Assembly (NCBI GenBank): GCA_016703525.1 | Contig: JADJBW010000015.1 | Coordinates: 62,001 to 126,000, forward strand | Length of the DNA: 64,000 bases | From: Actinomycetota bacterium | GTDB taxonomy: Bacteria > Actinomycetota > Acidimicrobiia > Acidimicrobiales > Microtrichaceae | Direction: 5' to 3' | Shown here: piece after piece, positions 33,174 to 43,012 of the stretch | Position numbering within the stretch: the stretch's first letter is position 1 | How the letters are laid out: each line of letters starts with the position of its first letter | Program-made: the position numbers and the translations under genes | Notes under the pieces: generated by a model | What the model was told of the DNA's origin: nothing | What the model saw: the letters and a program-made list of their open reading frames with translations, nothing else | The model's database searches: none

Positions 33174-34343
33174 ATGTCCCGTGCGTCTGCCCTACGACCG
33201 GCTCGGTGGAAGGTCTCTTGGATCTTCCGCTCGGTTGCGGCCGCAACCGCTCTCGCGTTGCTTCCGTCCGCCGTTTCTGCCGAGCCCTCCTCGCCCGCTC
33301 AGTCCGTCGGATCCCTTCAGGAGAAGGCCGACAGGATCGCCGCCGACATCGATCGGCTCGACGAGCGAACCAATGCTCTGGCCGAGCAATACAACGATGC
33401 GGTCATCAACCTGGATGCGTTGAAGACCAAGCTCGCCGAGACCCAACAGCAGGTCGGCGAGGCCAGAGCTGCGCTCGAATCGAACCGCAACGCGGCGGTC
33501 GAGGCCGCTCGTCGGTCGTTCGTCGGATCCGCCGGTGGCGACGGGTCGTTCCTCGGCGGCGGTGGTGGTGAGCTCGAAGCGGAAAGCCGCCGCGAGACGT
33601 ACCTCTCGACGCGCCACGACTCCTCGGAGCAGGCGATCGAAGACGTGAGCGCTGCGCAGCAGGATCTTGCGGAACGTCAGGCGCAGCTCGACGCGGCGAA
33701 GTCCAAGGTCGACCAACAGGTCGCCGACCTCGACGCGTCGAAGCAGCAGCTGGACACGACGATCGCAGACCGCAAGAAACTGCTCGAAGGTGTGCAGGGC
33801 GAACTGAAGGCCGCGTTGGCCGCCGAGCAGGCTCGGCGGGCGGCCGCTGCCGAGGCCGCAGCCAAGGCCGCGGCTGACGCGGCTGCGGCGCAGTCTCGAC
33901 AGGCTCGACGCCCGTCGGCGGCGGTTGCGGTGCAGCCGAACGGCAGCCCGCGCCCCCGCAGCGCCGAGTACCCGCGAGCGGTGACGCCGCCTCCCGCGGG
34001 CGCGCCGCGAGCGGTCGAGGTGGCGCTTGCCCAGCAGGGCGATCCCTACCGGTGGGCGGCTTCGGGCCCCGACGCGTTCGACTGCTCCGGCTTGGTGATG
34101 TACGCGTACGCGGCGGCCGGTCGGAGCCTGCCGCACTCCTCGCGGTCGCTCCGAGGGATGACCCGCTCGCTGTCGGCCGACGAACTCCAGCCGGGTGACT
34201 TGGTGTTCGGCGGCTCGCCGGTGCACCACGTCGGCATCTACATCGGCAACGGGCAGATGGTGCACGCACCGCATTCCGGCGACGTCGTCCGCGTGGCGAG
34301 CATCTACAGCACATCCAAGCCGGTGTCGTTCGGCCGGCTCTGA
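33174..34343 (+). CDS. Secreted NlpC/P60 peptidoglycan endopeptidase
   Basis: A 389-residue exported protein of the RipA/Cwl type. A signal peptide (MSRASALRPARWKVSWIFRS then AATALALLPSAVSA) is followed by a long coiled coil (~45-250) rich in Gln/Lys/Ala (QEKADRIAADIDRLDERTNA), a linker with Pro/Ser/Arg, and an NlpC/P60 domain (~280-389). Catalytic Cys is in DAFDCSGLVMYAYAAAG and His in VHHVGIYIGNGQMVHAPHSG. It likely cuts D-Glu-mDAP bonds during cell division or wall remodelling; the coiled coil may hold it inactive. The frame is open upstream but the signal peptide sets the start. Confidence 0.9.
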   Translation: MSRASALRPARWKVSWIFRSVAAATALALLPSAVSAEPSSPAQSVGSLQEKADRIAADIDRLDERTNALAEQYNDAVINLDALKTKLAETQQQVGEARAALESNRNAAVEAARRSFVGSAGGDGSFLGGGGGELEAESRRETYLSTRHDSSEQAIEDVSAAQQDLAERQAQLDAAKSKVDQQVADLDASKQQLDTTIADRKKLLEGVQGELKAALAAEQARRAAAAEAAAKAAADAAAAQSRQARRPSAAVAVQPNGSPRPRSAEYPRAVTPPPAGAPRAVEVALAQQGDPYRWAASGPDAFDCSGLVMYAYAAAGRSLPHSSRSLRGMTRSLSADELQPGDLVFGGSPVHHVGIYIGNGQMVHAPHSGDVVRVASIYSTSKPVSFGRL

Positions 34344-34371
34344 CCCGTCGCACGGCGGCCGCGACGCCCGC

Positions 34372-34377
34372 TACGTT
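34372..34377 (+). promoter_or_regulatory. Leaderless-type -10 box
   Basis: TACGTT, seven bases, then ATG 34385. It decides in favour of ATG 34385 over GTG 34379 as start of the next gene. Confidence 0.5.
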
Positions 34378-34384
34378 CGTGCCC

Positions 34385-35215
34385 ATGTCGAAGCACCACG
34401 CAGACGTCGAGGCGCTGCTTCCAGGCTCCCGGCGGTTCACTTTCGCCGATGCGGGGCTGACCTTTCCGGTGGTCGTCGCGGGTGAGGGCCCGGCCGTGAT
34501 CGTGATGGCCGAGATGCCGGGTATCACGCCGGCGGTCCTCGCGTTCGCCGAGCGGGTTCGGGCGCTCGGATGCAGCGTGTGGCTCCCGGTGCTGTTCGGC
34601 GAGGTCGGTCGGCCGCTGGGCCCCGCGTACCTTGCGTCGTCGTTACGTACTGCGTGCGTGGCACGCGAGTTCGCGGCGTTCGCGACGGGCAAGACGGCGC
34701 CGGTGACGCGCTGGCTGCGAGCGCTCGCCCACCATGCTCACGCCGAGTGCGGTGGTCCCGGCGTCGGCGCCATCGGCATGTGTTTCACGGGCGGGTTCGC
34801 GCTGGGGATGCTCCTGGACGAATCGGTGGTCGCCCCGGTGCTGAGCCAGCCATCGCTGCCCATCGGCCCGGGCCGCCGACGCGCCGCGGACCTGCACCTG
34901 TCGCCAGACGACGCCGACGCGGTTGCGGCGAGGGTGGAGCGCGACGATCTGCAGGTGTTGGGGCTGCGCTTCAGCTGCGATCGGCTGGCACGGGCCGAGC
35001 GCTTCGGGTCGCTTCGCGACCTGCTCGGCGATCGCTTTATCGGGGTTGAGATCGATTCGTCGCGCGGCAACGATGCGGGCATCCCGCTGGTGGCGCATTC
35101 GGTGCTGACCGAGCACCTGGTGGACGAGGCCGGGCATCCGACTCGGGATGCGCTCGACCGGGTGCTGGCCTTCCTGCGTGATCGCCTGACCGCGAGTCCT
35201 GACCGCGAGTCCTGA
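34385..35215 (+). CDS. Dienelactone hydrolase-family protein
   Basis: A 276-residue alpha/beta hydrolase. The nucleophile elbow is AIGMCFTGGFALGML, where Cys replaces Ser as in dienelactone hydrolases; PAVIVMAEMPGITPAVLAFA corresponds to the first strands with oxyanion glycine region. A late Asp and His (VAHSVLTEHLVDE) may complete the triad. Substrate is unknown; the family includes carboxymethylenebutenolidase and many esterases. The start is fixed by the upstream -10 box. Its stop lies within a 3 x 13-bp tandem repeat. Confidence 0.8.
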   Translation: MSKHHADVEALLPGSRRFTFADAGLTFPVVVAGEGPAVIVMAEMPGITPAVLAFAERVRALGCSVWLPVLFGEVGRPLGPAYLASSLRTACVAREFAAFATGKTAPVTRWLRALAHHAHAECGGPGVGAIGMCFTGGFALGMLLDESVVAPVLSQPSLPIGPGRRRAADLHLSPDDADAVAARVERDDLQVLGLRFSCDRLARAERFGSLRDLLGDRFIGVEIDSSRGNDAGIPLVAHSVLTEHLVDEAGHPTRDALDRVLAFLRDRLTASPDRES

Positions 35216-35223
35216 CCGCGAGT
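35185..35223 (+). repeat. Three tandem copies of a 13-bp unit
   Basis: CCTGACCGCGAGT occurs three times in perfect succession, with a partial fourth. The stop codon TGA of the dienelactone hydrolase gene lies in the third copy, so the last residues are TASPDRES. It looks like a slippage-prone minisatellite. Confidence 0.8.
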
Positions 35224-35314
35224 CCTGATGAGGGCGGCCGTCGCAGCGGTGTGGAGGGTGGGCGGCCGGCCCGACGAGCGACGGTGGCCGGTCTCGGCTG
35301 TCGGAGCATGGCAC

Positions 35315-35320
35315 TAGCGT
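35315..35320 (+). promoter_or_regulatory. Possible -10 box of uvrD/pcrA
   Basis: TAGCGT is two bases before ATG 35323 and eight before GTG 35329. The second distance resembles the leaderless geometry at other genes and suggests the GTG is used. Confidence 0.35.
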
Positions 35321-35328
35321 CGATGAGC

Positions 35329-37637
35329 GTGTCATTCGGTGATCTGCTCGACGGACTGAACGCGGCCCAGCGCGAGGCCGTCACGCATCCCGGCGGGCCG
35401 CTGCTGGTGGTCGCCGGGGCGGGGTCGGGGAAGACCCGTGTGTTGACGCACCGCATCGCCTACCTGATCGAGCGCGAGGGCGTTTCGCCGTTCGAGATTC
35501 TGGCGATCACGTTCACGAACAAGGCGGCGGACGAGATGAAGCATCGCGTCGGCGCGCTCGTCGGCCCGGTGGCCCACAAGATGTGGGTGTCGACGTTCCA
35601 TTCGGCGTGCGTACGCATGCTCCGGCGCGACGCCGCCCGCCTGGGCTTCCCCTCGCAGTTCACGATCTACGACCAGGCCGACGCGCTGCGCCTCGTCACC
35701 TACGTGCTGCGCGATCTGCATCTCGATCCCAAGAAGCTGCCCCCGCGTTCGGTCCACGGTGCCATCTCGGCGGCGAAGAACCAGGGACTGTCGCCCGAGG
35801 CCTTCGCCGAGTCGGCGCAGGTGATCACCGAGCGCCGCATCGCCGATGCCTACGCCGAGTACCAGCTGCGGCTGCGGCGGGCGGGCGCCATGGATTTCGA
35901 CGACCTCCTGCTCAACGCGGTGGAACTGCTGAAGCGTTGCCCCGACGTGCTCGAGGGTTACCAGCACCGTTTTCGTCACGTGCTGGTCGACGAGTACCAG
36001 GACACCAACCCGGTGCAGAACGAGTTCGTGCTGCTGCTCGCCCAGGCGCATCGCAACGTGTGCGTGGTGGGCGACGGCGACCAGTCGATCTACGCCTTCC
36101 GCGGTGCGGACATGTCGAACATCATGGAGTTCGAGCGGGCGTTCACCGAAACATCGGTGGTCGTGCTCGCGCAGAACTACCGCTCGACGCGGCGAATCCT
36201 CGATGTCGCCAACGCGGTCATCGCGAACAACGCGGCCCGCAAGCCCAAGCAGCTGGTGACCGAGGGGCCCGAGGGCGAGATGGTCGTGCGCTACACGGCG
36301 GAGGACGAGTCCGACGAGGCGCGCTGGGCCGTCGGCGAGATGCAGCGCCTGCACGACGGCGCCGAGATCCGCTGGGGCGACGTGGCGATCTTCTACCGGA
36401 CCAACGCCCAGTCCCGCGTGATCGAAGAGCAGCTCATGCACTCGGGCATCCCGTACAAGGTCATCGGCGGCACGCGCTTCTATGACCGGCGCGAGGTCAA
36501 GGACGCTCTGGCGTACCTGCGGGCGGTCATCAACCCGGCCGACGAGGTGAGCCTCAAGCGTGTGGTGAACCTGCCCGGCGCGGGTGGGCGACTCGAGCAT
36601 CGCGAAGATGGACGAGTACGCACGGGCGCACGGCCTGCCGTTCGCCGAGGTGTTGCGCGACGCTCCCGAGGCGGGGGTCACGGGCCGAGCCGTCCGCGGT
36701 CTCGCCGAGTTCGAGGAGCTGCTCGTCAACCTTCGTGCGCACATCGCTGCGGGCCCCGCCCCGCTGCTCGAACGGATCCTCACCGACAGCGGCTACGTCG
36801 CGGAACTCGAGGCCGACGGCGGCATCGAGGCCGAGGGGCGGCTGGAGAACCTGTCGGAGCTGATCGGCACGGCGCGTGAATTCGAGTCGGTCGAGGAGTT
36901 CCTCGAGCGCACGAGCCTGGTGGCCGACGCCGACTCGATCGACGATGACGAGAGCTCGGTGCTGCTCATGACGTTGCACGCGGCCAAGGGCCTCGAGTTC
37001 CCCGTCGTCTTCCTGATCGGCATGGAAGAGGGTGTCTTCCCGCACCAGCGAGCGCTGAGCGACCCGAACCAGATGGAGGAGGAGCGTCGCCTCGCGTACG
37101 TCGGCATCACTCGGGCGCGCGAGCGCCTGTACGTGTCGTCGGCGTGGAGCCGCATGTTGCACGGGTCGACGCAGTACAACCCGCCGTCGCGCTTCCTCGA
37201 CGAGATGCCCGCCGAACTGGTTGCCGAGACCGGCTCCCGGCGCCGCACCCGGGGCGGCGGCTCCTCGTGGGGCAGCGCCGGCGGCGGATGGGGCTCGCGG
37301 TCGGGCGGGCGCGGTTCGGGCGATTCGTTCGGGTCGAGGCGGGCCGGGCGCCGGGCCTCGGTTCGGGGGTCGCGGGTCGGGCGGTTCGCTCGGATCCGGC
37401 AACGCGCTCGGTTCGGGCGGGGGATCATCGATGTGGCAGCGGCCGGCGGCGGCGACAACGACGGGCGCGCAGCTCATGGGTCTGCGGGTTGGCGACGACG
37501 TGCGGCACGCGAAGTGGGGCGAGGGGGTCGTTCTCGACCTGTCGGGGCAGGGGGACGATCTCCAGGCGACGGTACGATTCCGTGACGAAGGCGAGAAGCA
37601 TCTACTCCTCGCCTGGGCGCCGCTGGAGAAGATCTGA
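35329..37637 (+). CDS. pcrA: UvrD/PcrA superfamily 1 DNA helicase, two frameshifts
   Basis: A 3'-5' helicase for repair and replication-fork restart, corrected length about 770 residues. Motifs in order: Q-motif LNAAQREAV, Walker A VVAGAGSGKTRVLTHRIAYL, FTNKAADEM, DEYQDTN, GDGDQSIYAFRGADMSNI, and after the first frameshift VLLMTLHAAKGLEFPVVFLI and EERRLAYVGITRARERLYVS. One extra G near 36576 interrupts NLPARGVGDSSIAKMDEYA. A second shift lies in the Gly/Ser/Arg-rich linker (37255-37400). The C-terminal tail DVRHAKWGEGVVLDLSGQGD is the tudor-like domain of PcrA that binds RNA polymerase. Start could also be ATG 35323 or 35308. Confidence 0.9.
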
Positions 37638-37639
37638 TC

Positions 37640-39139
37640 ATGACGTTGCAGTCGCTGCGGCGAGCCGATGTGGCCATCCGTCGCCGGGTCACGCTCGCGT
37701 CGCTGTTCCACGATCTGGCCGCCATCTGGGGTGGGCGGCGGCTCACCACCGACGCCGGCACGGATCTGGTGCTCACCTACGACGACGCGGCGGATCGGGT
37801 CGACCGGTGGGCCGCCGGGCTGTCGCTGCGAATCGACCACGGCGACCGCGTCGTGCTGGCCATGCGCAACGGCTACGACCAGCTGCTCGCCGCAAGTGCG
37901 GTGTCGCGTGCTGGCGGCATCGCCGTCCCGGTGAACCCGCAGATGCGTGCCTCCGAGATCGATCACGTGATCGCCGACTGCGACGCGGCGGTCGTCGTGC
38001 GCTCGGTCGACGACCTGGCGACGCCGATCGAATCGGTCGCGCCGCACCTTCCCGCTCCCGACGAGGTCGCTGCGCTGTTCTACACATCGGGCACGACCGG
38101 TCGGCCGAAGGGGGCCGCGCTCACGCATCGTTCGCTCGTCGGCCAGACCACCTCCGCGGTGCTCTGGCCCGGTCACCTGCGTCGCGACGAGGTGGTGGTG
38201 GCGCTGCCGGTTGCTCACATCATGGGGTTTGTCACGCTTGTCGGCTTGGCGCTCGCCGGGATCCCCACGTTCGTGATGGAGCGCTTCCGCTCCGACGGTG
38301 TGCTCGACGCGATCGAGTCGCGTCGAGCGACCGGTTTCGTCGGTGTCCCGGCGATGTATCGAATGCTGCTCGAAGCGGGCGCCGCCGACCGCGACCTCAC
38401 GTCGGTGGCGCGTGGATGTCGGGTGCCGACGTGATGCCCGCCGAGATCGCGGGCCTTCAAGGGGTTCGGGGCCTCGATATCGCTGCCGCTGCTGGGCGCC
38501 GTCGGCGAGGCGGCGTTCGTCGAGGGCTACGGCATGGTCGAGGTTGGCGGTGGCGTGGCGGCCAAGATCTCGCCGCCGATGCTGCCGCTCGGCATCGGCG
38601 ACACGATGGGGTTCCGCCTGCCGGGATACCGGTTCCGCGTGGTCGACGACGACGATCGGCCGGTGCCGATGGGCGGACTCGGCTAGCTGTGGGTGCGCGG
38701 TCCCGGGGTGCTCGAGGGCTATTGGAACGCGCCCGACGCGACGGCCCAAGCCGTGACCCCCGACGGATGGCTGCGCACGGGCGACCTGGTGCGGGTGGGG
38801 CCGTTCGGAACGGTCGTGTTCTGTGGCCGGCGCAAGCAGGTGCTGAAGTCGGGCGGCTATTCGGTGTACCCACTCGAGGTCGAGGCGGCGATCGAGGAAC
38901 ATCCTGAGGTGGCCGAGGCCGCGATCGTCGGCGTGCCCGACGACAAGCTCGGCGAGGTGCCGGCCGCAGCGGTCCGGCTCGTCGCCGGGTCGACTCTCGA
39001 CCCGCTCGTGTTGCAGGCCTGGGCCGAGGAGCGGTTGGCGCACTACAAGGCGCCTCGCCGCATCGTGGTGGTCGACGAGTTGCCGCGGACGGGCACGCAG
39101 AAGGTGCAGAAGGACCGTCTCGTGGAGCTGTTCACGTGA
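37640..39139 (+). pseudogene. AMP-dependent acyl-CoA synthetase/ligase, frameshifts and a stop
   Basis: An ANL-family adenylating enzyme of about 499 residues when repaired. The A3 P-loop ALFYTSGTTGRPKGAALTH and core segments VNPQMRASEIDHVIADCDAA are clear; the C-terminal part has YWNAPDATAQAVTPDGWLRT and LKSGGYSVYPLEVEAAIEEH, KVQKDRLVELF. A missing base near 38411 and an extra base near 38455 bracket MSGADVMPAEIAG, and TAG at 38684 replaces the expected GAG in GELWVRGPG. Three lesions make a real pseudogene possible, yet the sequence is otherwise conserved. Substrate is unknown, perhaps a fatty acid. It overlaps the next gene by four bases. Confidence 0.8.
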
Positions 39140-40143
39140 CGGGCACGGCCCCGTTGATCTCGGTGGTGATGCCGGCGTACAACGCGGCCGCGTACCTGCC
39201 CGCGACGGTACGGTCGGTGCTGCGTCAGACCTTTCGCGACATCGAGCTGCTGGTGATCGACGACGGGTCGACCGACGACACCGCGGCGGCCGCGCTCGGT
39301 GCCGCGCGGGGCGACGCTCGCCTGCGCGTGATTGCAGCGGGAGTGAATCAGGGCCGATCCGCGGCGCGCAACCTGGGCATCGACGCGGCGCGCGGCGACT
39401 GGGTCTACCCGACCGACGCCGACGATCTGTGGGCGCGCGGGCGTCTCGCCGCGCTGGTGCGTGCGGCGCACCGGTTCCCGCTGGCCACGGCGGTGACCGA
39501 CGACGTCATGGGGTTCCGGGTCGACGCGTCGGGCGAGATTCGGCTCGGCCATCGCTATGCGAGCCGAGCGAGTTGGTGGGTCGGCGGCACGCACGTGCTC
39601 GAGCGGCGCGGCTGGTACGTCGATCGCGACTGCCACATGCGCCCGATCATCCGACGCGACTTCCTGACCGCGACGGGTCTGCGGTACCCGGTGGAGATGT
39701 CGTCGGGCGAAGACCTGTGCTTCCTCACCCAGGTGGCGTTCTCGCCGTCGGCCACGTTCACGGTGCGGGTTGCGGAGCCGAACTACTACTACCGGGAAGG
39801 CGAATCGACCCGCGCCGCCAACATGGCCGAGTCGCGGGTGCGCGGTGCACGTCGGGCGATCGAGGGCACGGGCAGCGCCGAGTTGGCGACGTTGGTCGAT
39901 ACCGTCGGGCGCGGCACCCAGTGGCGCTTGGCACGCGGCGACGCCCGCTATGCGGCCGCGAGCCGGTCGGGCGAGCGCGACCCGGGGGTCGACGACATCA
40001 CGCTGAACCCCGACCCGGTGCGCGGCGTTGGCCAACTCCTTCGCCTGAAGGCGATCGAGGCGGTCGGGCGTGCCGCCGACCATCAGCTGCGGCCCGGCAT
40101 CGTGCGCGACATCGAGGGTCAGCTGGCACCGAACGACCGCTGA
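39136..40143 (+). CDS. Family 2 glycosyltransferase
   Basis: A 335-residue GT-A enzyme. N-terminus PLISVVMPAYNAAAYLPATV, nucleotide-binding ELLVIDDGSTDDTAAAALGA and the metal motif WVYPTDADDLWARG (DxD as DAD) are typical of GT2. SSGEDLCFLTQVAF corresponds to the ED catalytic-base region. The acceptor is unknown. It begins with GTG overlapping the ligase stop, and its final codons NDR-stop belong to a duplicated 67-bp sequence. Confidence 0.85.
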   Translation: MTGTAPLISVVMPAYNAAAYLPATVRSVLRQTFRDIELLVIDDGSTDDTAAAALGAARGDARLRVIAAGVNQGRSAARNLGIDAARGDWVYPTDADDLWARGRLAALVRAAHRFPLATAVTDDVMGFRVDASGEIRLGHRYASRASWWVGGTHVLERRGWYVDRDCHMRPIIRRDFLTATGLRYPVEMSSGEDLCFLTQVAFSPSATFTVRVAEPNYYYREGESTRAANMAESRVRGARRAIEGTGSAELATLVDTVGRGTQWRLARGDARYAAASRSGERDPGVDDITLNPDPVRGVGQLLRLKAIEAVGRAADHQLRPGIVRDIEGQLAPNDR

Positions 40144-40273
40144 CTCGTCGGAGCGGGACGCAGCGGTCCGCAGGAGCGAACCGGTGTTGGGCCCGCCCGC
40201 CCGCCCGAACGACCGCTGACTCGTCGGCGCGGGACGCAGCGGTCGCCAGGAGTCGAACCGGTGTTGGGCCCGC
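40130..40273 (+). repeat. Imperfect 67-bp direct duplication with stem-loops
   Basis: Copy 1 (40130-~40196) and copy 2 (40206-~40273) share CGAACGACCGCTGACTCGTC and the following bases, ending GGTGTTGGGCCCGC, offset 76 bases with a few mismatches. Each copy has GACCGCTG and CAGCGGTC arms around an 18-base loop (40135-40168 and 40211-40244). A CCCG x4 run joins the copies. They may act as tandem terminators after the glycosyltransferase gene, or be a duplicated 3' end. Confidence 0.75.
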
Positions 40274-40283
40274 GAGTGTGTGG

Positions 40284-40765
40284 CTATTTCGCCTCGGGGC
40301 GGACGTCGACCACGAGCGACCCGGTCTTGGTCACCCGAACCGGCAGCTGGGTGAGCCCTCGCCGTCGGCGGGGAATGTCCGATCGTCGCACGTCGTCGTG
40401 AAGAGCTCGCGTCGTGCGTTCCACCGCAGGAAGCAGTCCTCCGGCGCTTTGGGCGGACGTGCCACGAACGCGTGCCACCCCGTCCGGGCGTTCCGGCCGT
40501 CGTGGCTGATGGCGATCGGGCGTCGCTGGCCCTTCCCCGACACATCGGAGAACAGGATCGGCCCGTCCTCGGCCACGGAGTCGGCGGCGTCCTCGGCCGA
40601 GCCGTAGGTCCACGTGCCGTCGTTGGCGCCGGTGGCCACGCTGGACTGCTGGCCGGTCGCGGCCCGGAAAACGGCGTACCCGAGTGTGACGATGAATACG
40701 AGGCTCACCACGGCGATGAGCACCGATCGAATCTGGCTGGTCGGATCTCGTCGCTCGATCGGCAC
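40284..40765 (-). CDS. Small membrane-anchored protein, probable frameshift
   Basis: GTG start at 40765 (minus strand). The product has a basic N-terminus, one membrane segment IRSVLIAVVSLVFIVTLGYA (residues ~12-31) and an outside part with AEDGPILFSDVSGKGQRRPI and two cysteines (EDCFLRWNARRELFTTTCDD). One frame stops at 40331 after a foreign-looking GSPSCRFG; a single missing base near 40363 links PADGEG to LTQLPVRVTKTGSLVVDVRP, a better end. I do not know the family. It is divergent from sucC. Confidence 0.6.
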
Positions 40766-40822
40766 GGCGTTGGCTCCACGGCCCCTCTCGATCGTCGTAG
40801 CGACGGGTGCGAGGGTGCCAGG

Positions 40823-40852
40823 TTGGGCGGCGGGTAGGTCGGTCCCTAGTAT
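40823..40852 (+). promoter_or_regulatory. Promoter of sucC-sucD
   Basis: TTGGGC (40823-40828) and TAGTAT (40847-40852) with an 18-base spacer, about 67 bases before the sucC start. The leader holds GGTGGAGG just before ATG as ribosome-binding sequence. Confidence 0.5.
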
Positions 40853-40919
40853 CGCCCGTCGAGCCCGGCCCGCTCACCTCGGCCGCCGGGCAGCCAGTCA
40901 TCGAGGGTGGAGGCTCCGG

Positions 40920-42064
40920 ATGGACCTGTTCGAGTATCAGGGCAAGCAGTTCTTCGCGCAGTACGGCATTCCCGGTCTCCGACGGAGCGCCCACCGACGA
41001 CGTCGACGAGGCGGTGGAGATCGCCGATCGCGTCGGCTACCCGGTCGTGATCAAGGCGCAGGTGCACGTGGGTGGCCGCGGCAAGGCCGGCGGCGTGAAG
41101 CTCGCCAACAACGCCGACGAGGCACGCGAGCACGCCTCGAACATCCTCGGGCTCGACATCAAGGGCCACATCGTCAAGGTCATCTGGATCGAGGTCGCCT
41201 CCGACATCGCCGAGGAGTACTACGCCAGCTTCACGCTCGACCGGGGCCAAGAAGCACCTGGGCATGCTGTCGGCCGAGGGCGGCGTCGAGATCGAGGCCG
41301 TCGCCGAGGAGAACCCCGACGCCATTGCCAAGATCTGGATCGACCCGGTCGACGGGCTCGATGAGGCCACGGCCCGGGCGTGGGTCGAGTCGGCGACGCT
41401 GAACCCGGCCGCGACCGACGGCGCCGTCGACATCCTGTTGAAGCTCTACCGGGCCTACACCGAGGGCGACGCCGATCTCACCGAGATCAACCCGCTGATC
41501 CTCAAGCCGACCGGCGAGGTCCACGCACTCGACGCGAAGGTCACCCTCGACGGCAACGCAACCTTCCGCCACGCCGACTACGAGGCGTACGAGGCCACGC
41601 AGAACCGCGACGAGCGCGAGCAGGCGGCGCACGACAAGGGCCTGCAGTACGTGGGTCTCGACGGGTCCGTCGGCGTGATCGCCAACGGTGCCGGTTTGGC
41701 GATGTCGACGCTCGACGTGGTGAAGCAGGCCGGCGGCGAGGCCGCCAACTTCCTCGACATCGGCGGCGGCGCGAACGCGGATGTGATGGCGGGGGCGCTC
41801 GAGGTCATCAACAACGACCCTCGCGTGAAGTCGATCTTCATCAACATCTTCGGTGGCATCACCCGCGGCGAAGAGGTCGCCAACGGCATCATCACCGCGC
41901 TGGGGCGAGTGCAGATCGACGCACCGATCGTCATCCGCCTCGACGGCACCAACGCCGACGAGGGTCGCCAGATTCTCGAACCGCATCTGGGCGACTCGCT
42001 GCAGATGGCGCCGACCATGTTGGGTGCGGCCGCGAAGGCCGTCGAGCTGGCCTCGGCCCGCTGA
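40920..42064 (+). CDS. sucC: Succinate-CoA ligase beta subunit, two frameshifts
   Basis: The TCA-cycle enzyme subunit that binds nucleotide and succinate. ATG 40920 gives MDLFEYQGKQFFAQYGIP. An extra C near 40970 precedes VSDGAPTDDVDEAV, and an extra G in the GGGG run near 41245 breaks LDRAKKHLGMLSAEGGVEIE. ATP-grasp signatures VVIKAQVHVGGRGKAGGVKL and the C-terminal FLDIGGGANADVMAGALEVI, INIFGGITRGEEVANGII are intact. Corrected length ~380 residues is normal. sucD follows 27 bases later. Confidence 0.93.
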
Positions 42065-42091
42065 GCGAACGACCTACGAGGAGACAGAGCA

Positions 42092-42986
42092 ATGTCCATC
42101 TTCATCGATGAAACCACCAAGGTCGTCTACCAGGGCCTGACCGGTAGCCAGGGCCGCTATTACGGCCTGCTCAACCGCGACTACGGCACCCAGGTCGTTG
42201 CCGGCACCAGCCCCAAGAAGGCGGGCACCGACGTCGACGGCATCCCCGTCTTCGCCACGGTCGGCGACGCGGTCGCCGCGACCGGCGCCACGGCATCGTG
42301 CATCTTCATCCCGCCCCGGGGTGAAGGGTGCGGTGATGGAGGCAGCGGAGGCCGGCATCGAGTTCATCGTGGTCATCACCGAGGGTGTGCCGGCTCACGA
42401 CGAGGCCTGGTTCTTCAACAAGCTCAAGCGTGACTTCCCGGGCGTGCAACTGCTCGGCCCGAACTGCCCCGGCATCATTAGCCCCGGCAAGGCCAACATC
42501 GGCATCACCGCCGGTCACATCGCCAAGCCGGCGGTTCCCGGCGAGAAGAACGTCGGCATCGTGAGCCGCTCGGGCACCCTGACCTACCAGGCCCTCTACG
42601 AGCTGCAGCAGCAGGGCATCGGCGTGACCACCTGCGTCGGCATCGGCGGCGACCCGGTTCCCGGCACCACGTTCATCGACTGCCTCTCGGCGTTCGAGGC
42701 GGATCCCGAGACGCACGCGATCATGATGATCGGCGAGATCGGCGGATCGGCCGAAGAGGAAGCCGCCGAGTTCATCAAGTCGAGCGTCTCCAAGCCGGTG
42801 TCGAGCTACATCGCCGGCGTCACGGCTCCGGCCGGCAAGAAGATGGGCCACGCCGGCGCCATCGTGTCGGGCAATGCCGGCACGGCGCAGGGGAAGATGG
42901 ACGCGCTGCGGGCCGCCGGGGTGAAGGTCGGGCTCAACCCGACCGAGGCCGGCGAGCTCATGGTCGAGATCATCCAGGGGCTCTGA
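42092..42986 (+). CDS. sucD: Succinate-CoA ligase alpha subunit, one frameshift
   Basis: SucD binds CoA and carries the phosphohistidine. The start MSIFIDETTKVVYQGLTGSQ is followed by the CoA loop with GTSPKKAGTDVDGIPVFATV. An extra C near 42315 interrupts CIFIPPGVKGAVMEAAEAG. Later VQLLGPNCPGIISPG and the phosphohistidine segment KKMGHAGAIVSGNAGTAQGK are intact. Corrected length ~297 residues. It works as a heterodimer with SucC. Confidence 0.94.
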
Positions 42987-43012
42987 TCCCCGAGGCTCCG
43001 GGCCCGGTTGCG

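Noticed and set aside
36554..39043. 829-codon minus-strand frame opposite pcrA and the AMP ligase
   Set aside because: Composition is Arg/His/Pro rich without any domain, and the plus strand carries helicase and ligase motifs despite its frameshifts.
40130..40273. CRISPR array or insertion-sequence end
   Set aside because: Only two long imperfect copies with no regular spacers, no transposase and no target-site duplication.
40230..40275. tRNA gene on the minus strand (GGTTCGACTCC looks like a T-arm)
   Set aside because: The would-be T-stem does not pair, no acceptor or anticodon stem fits, and the segment is part of a local duplication.
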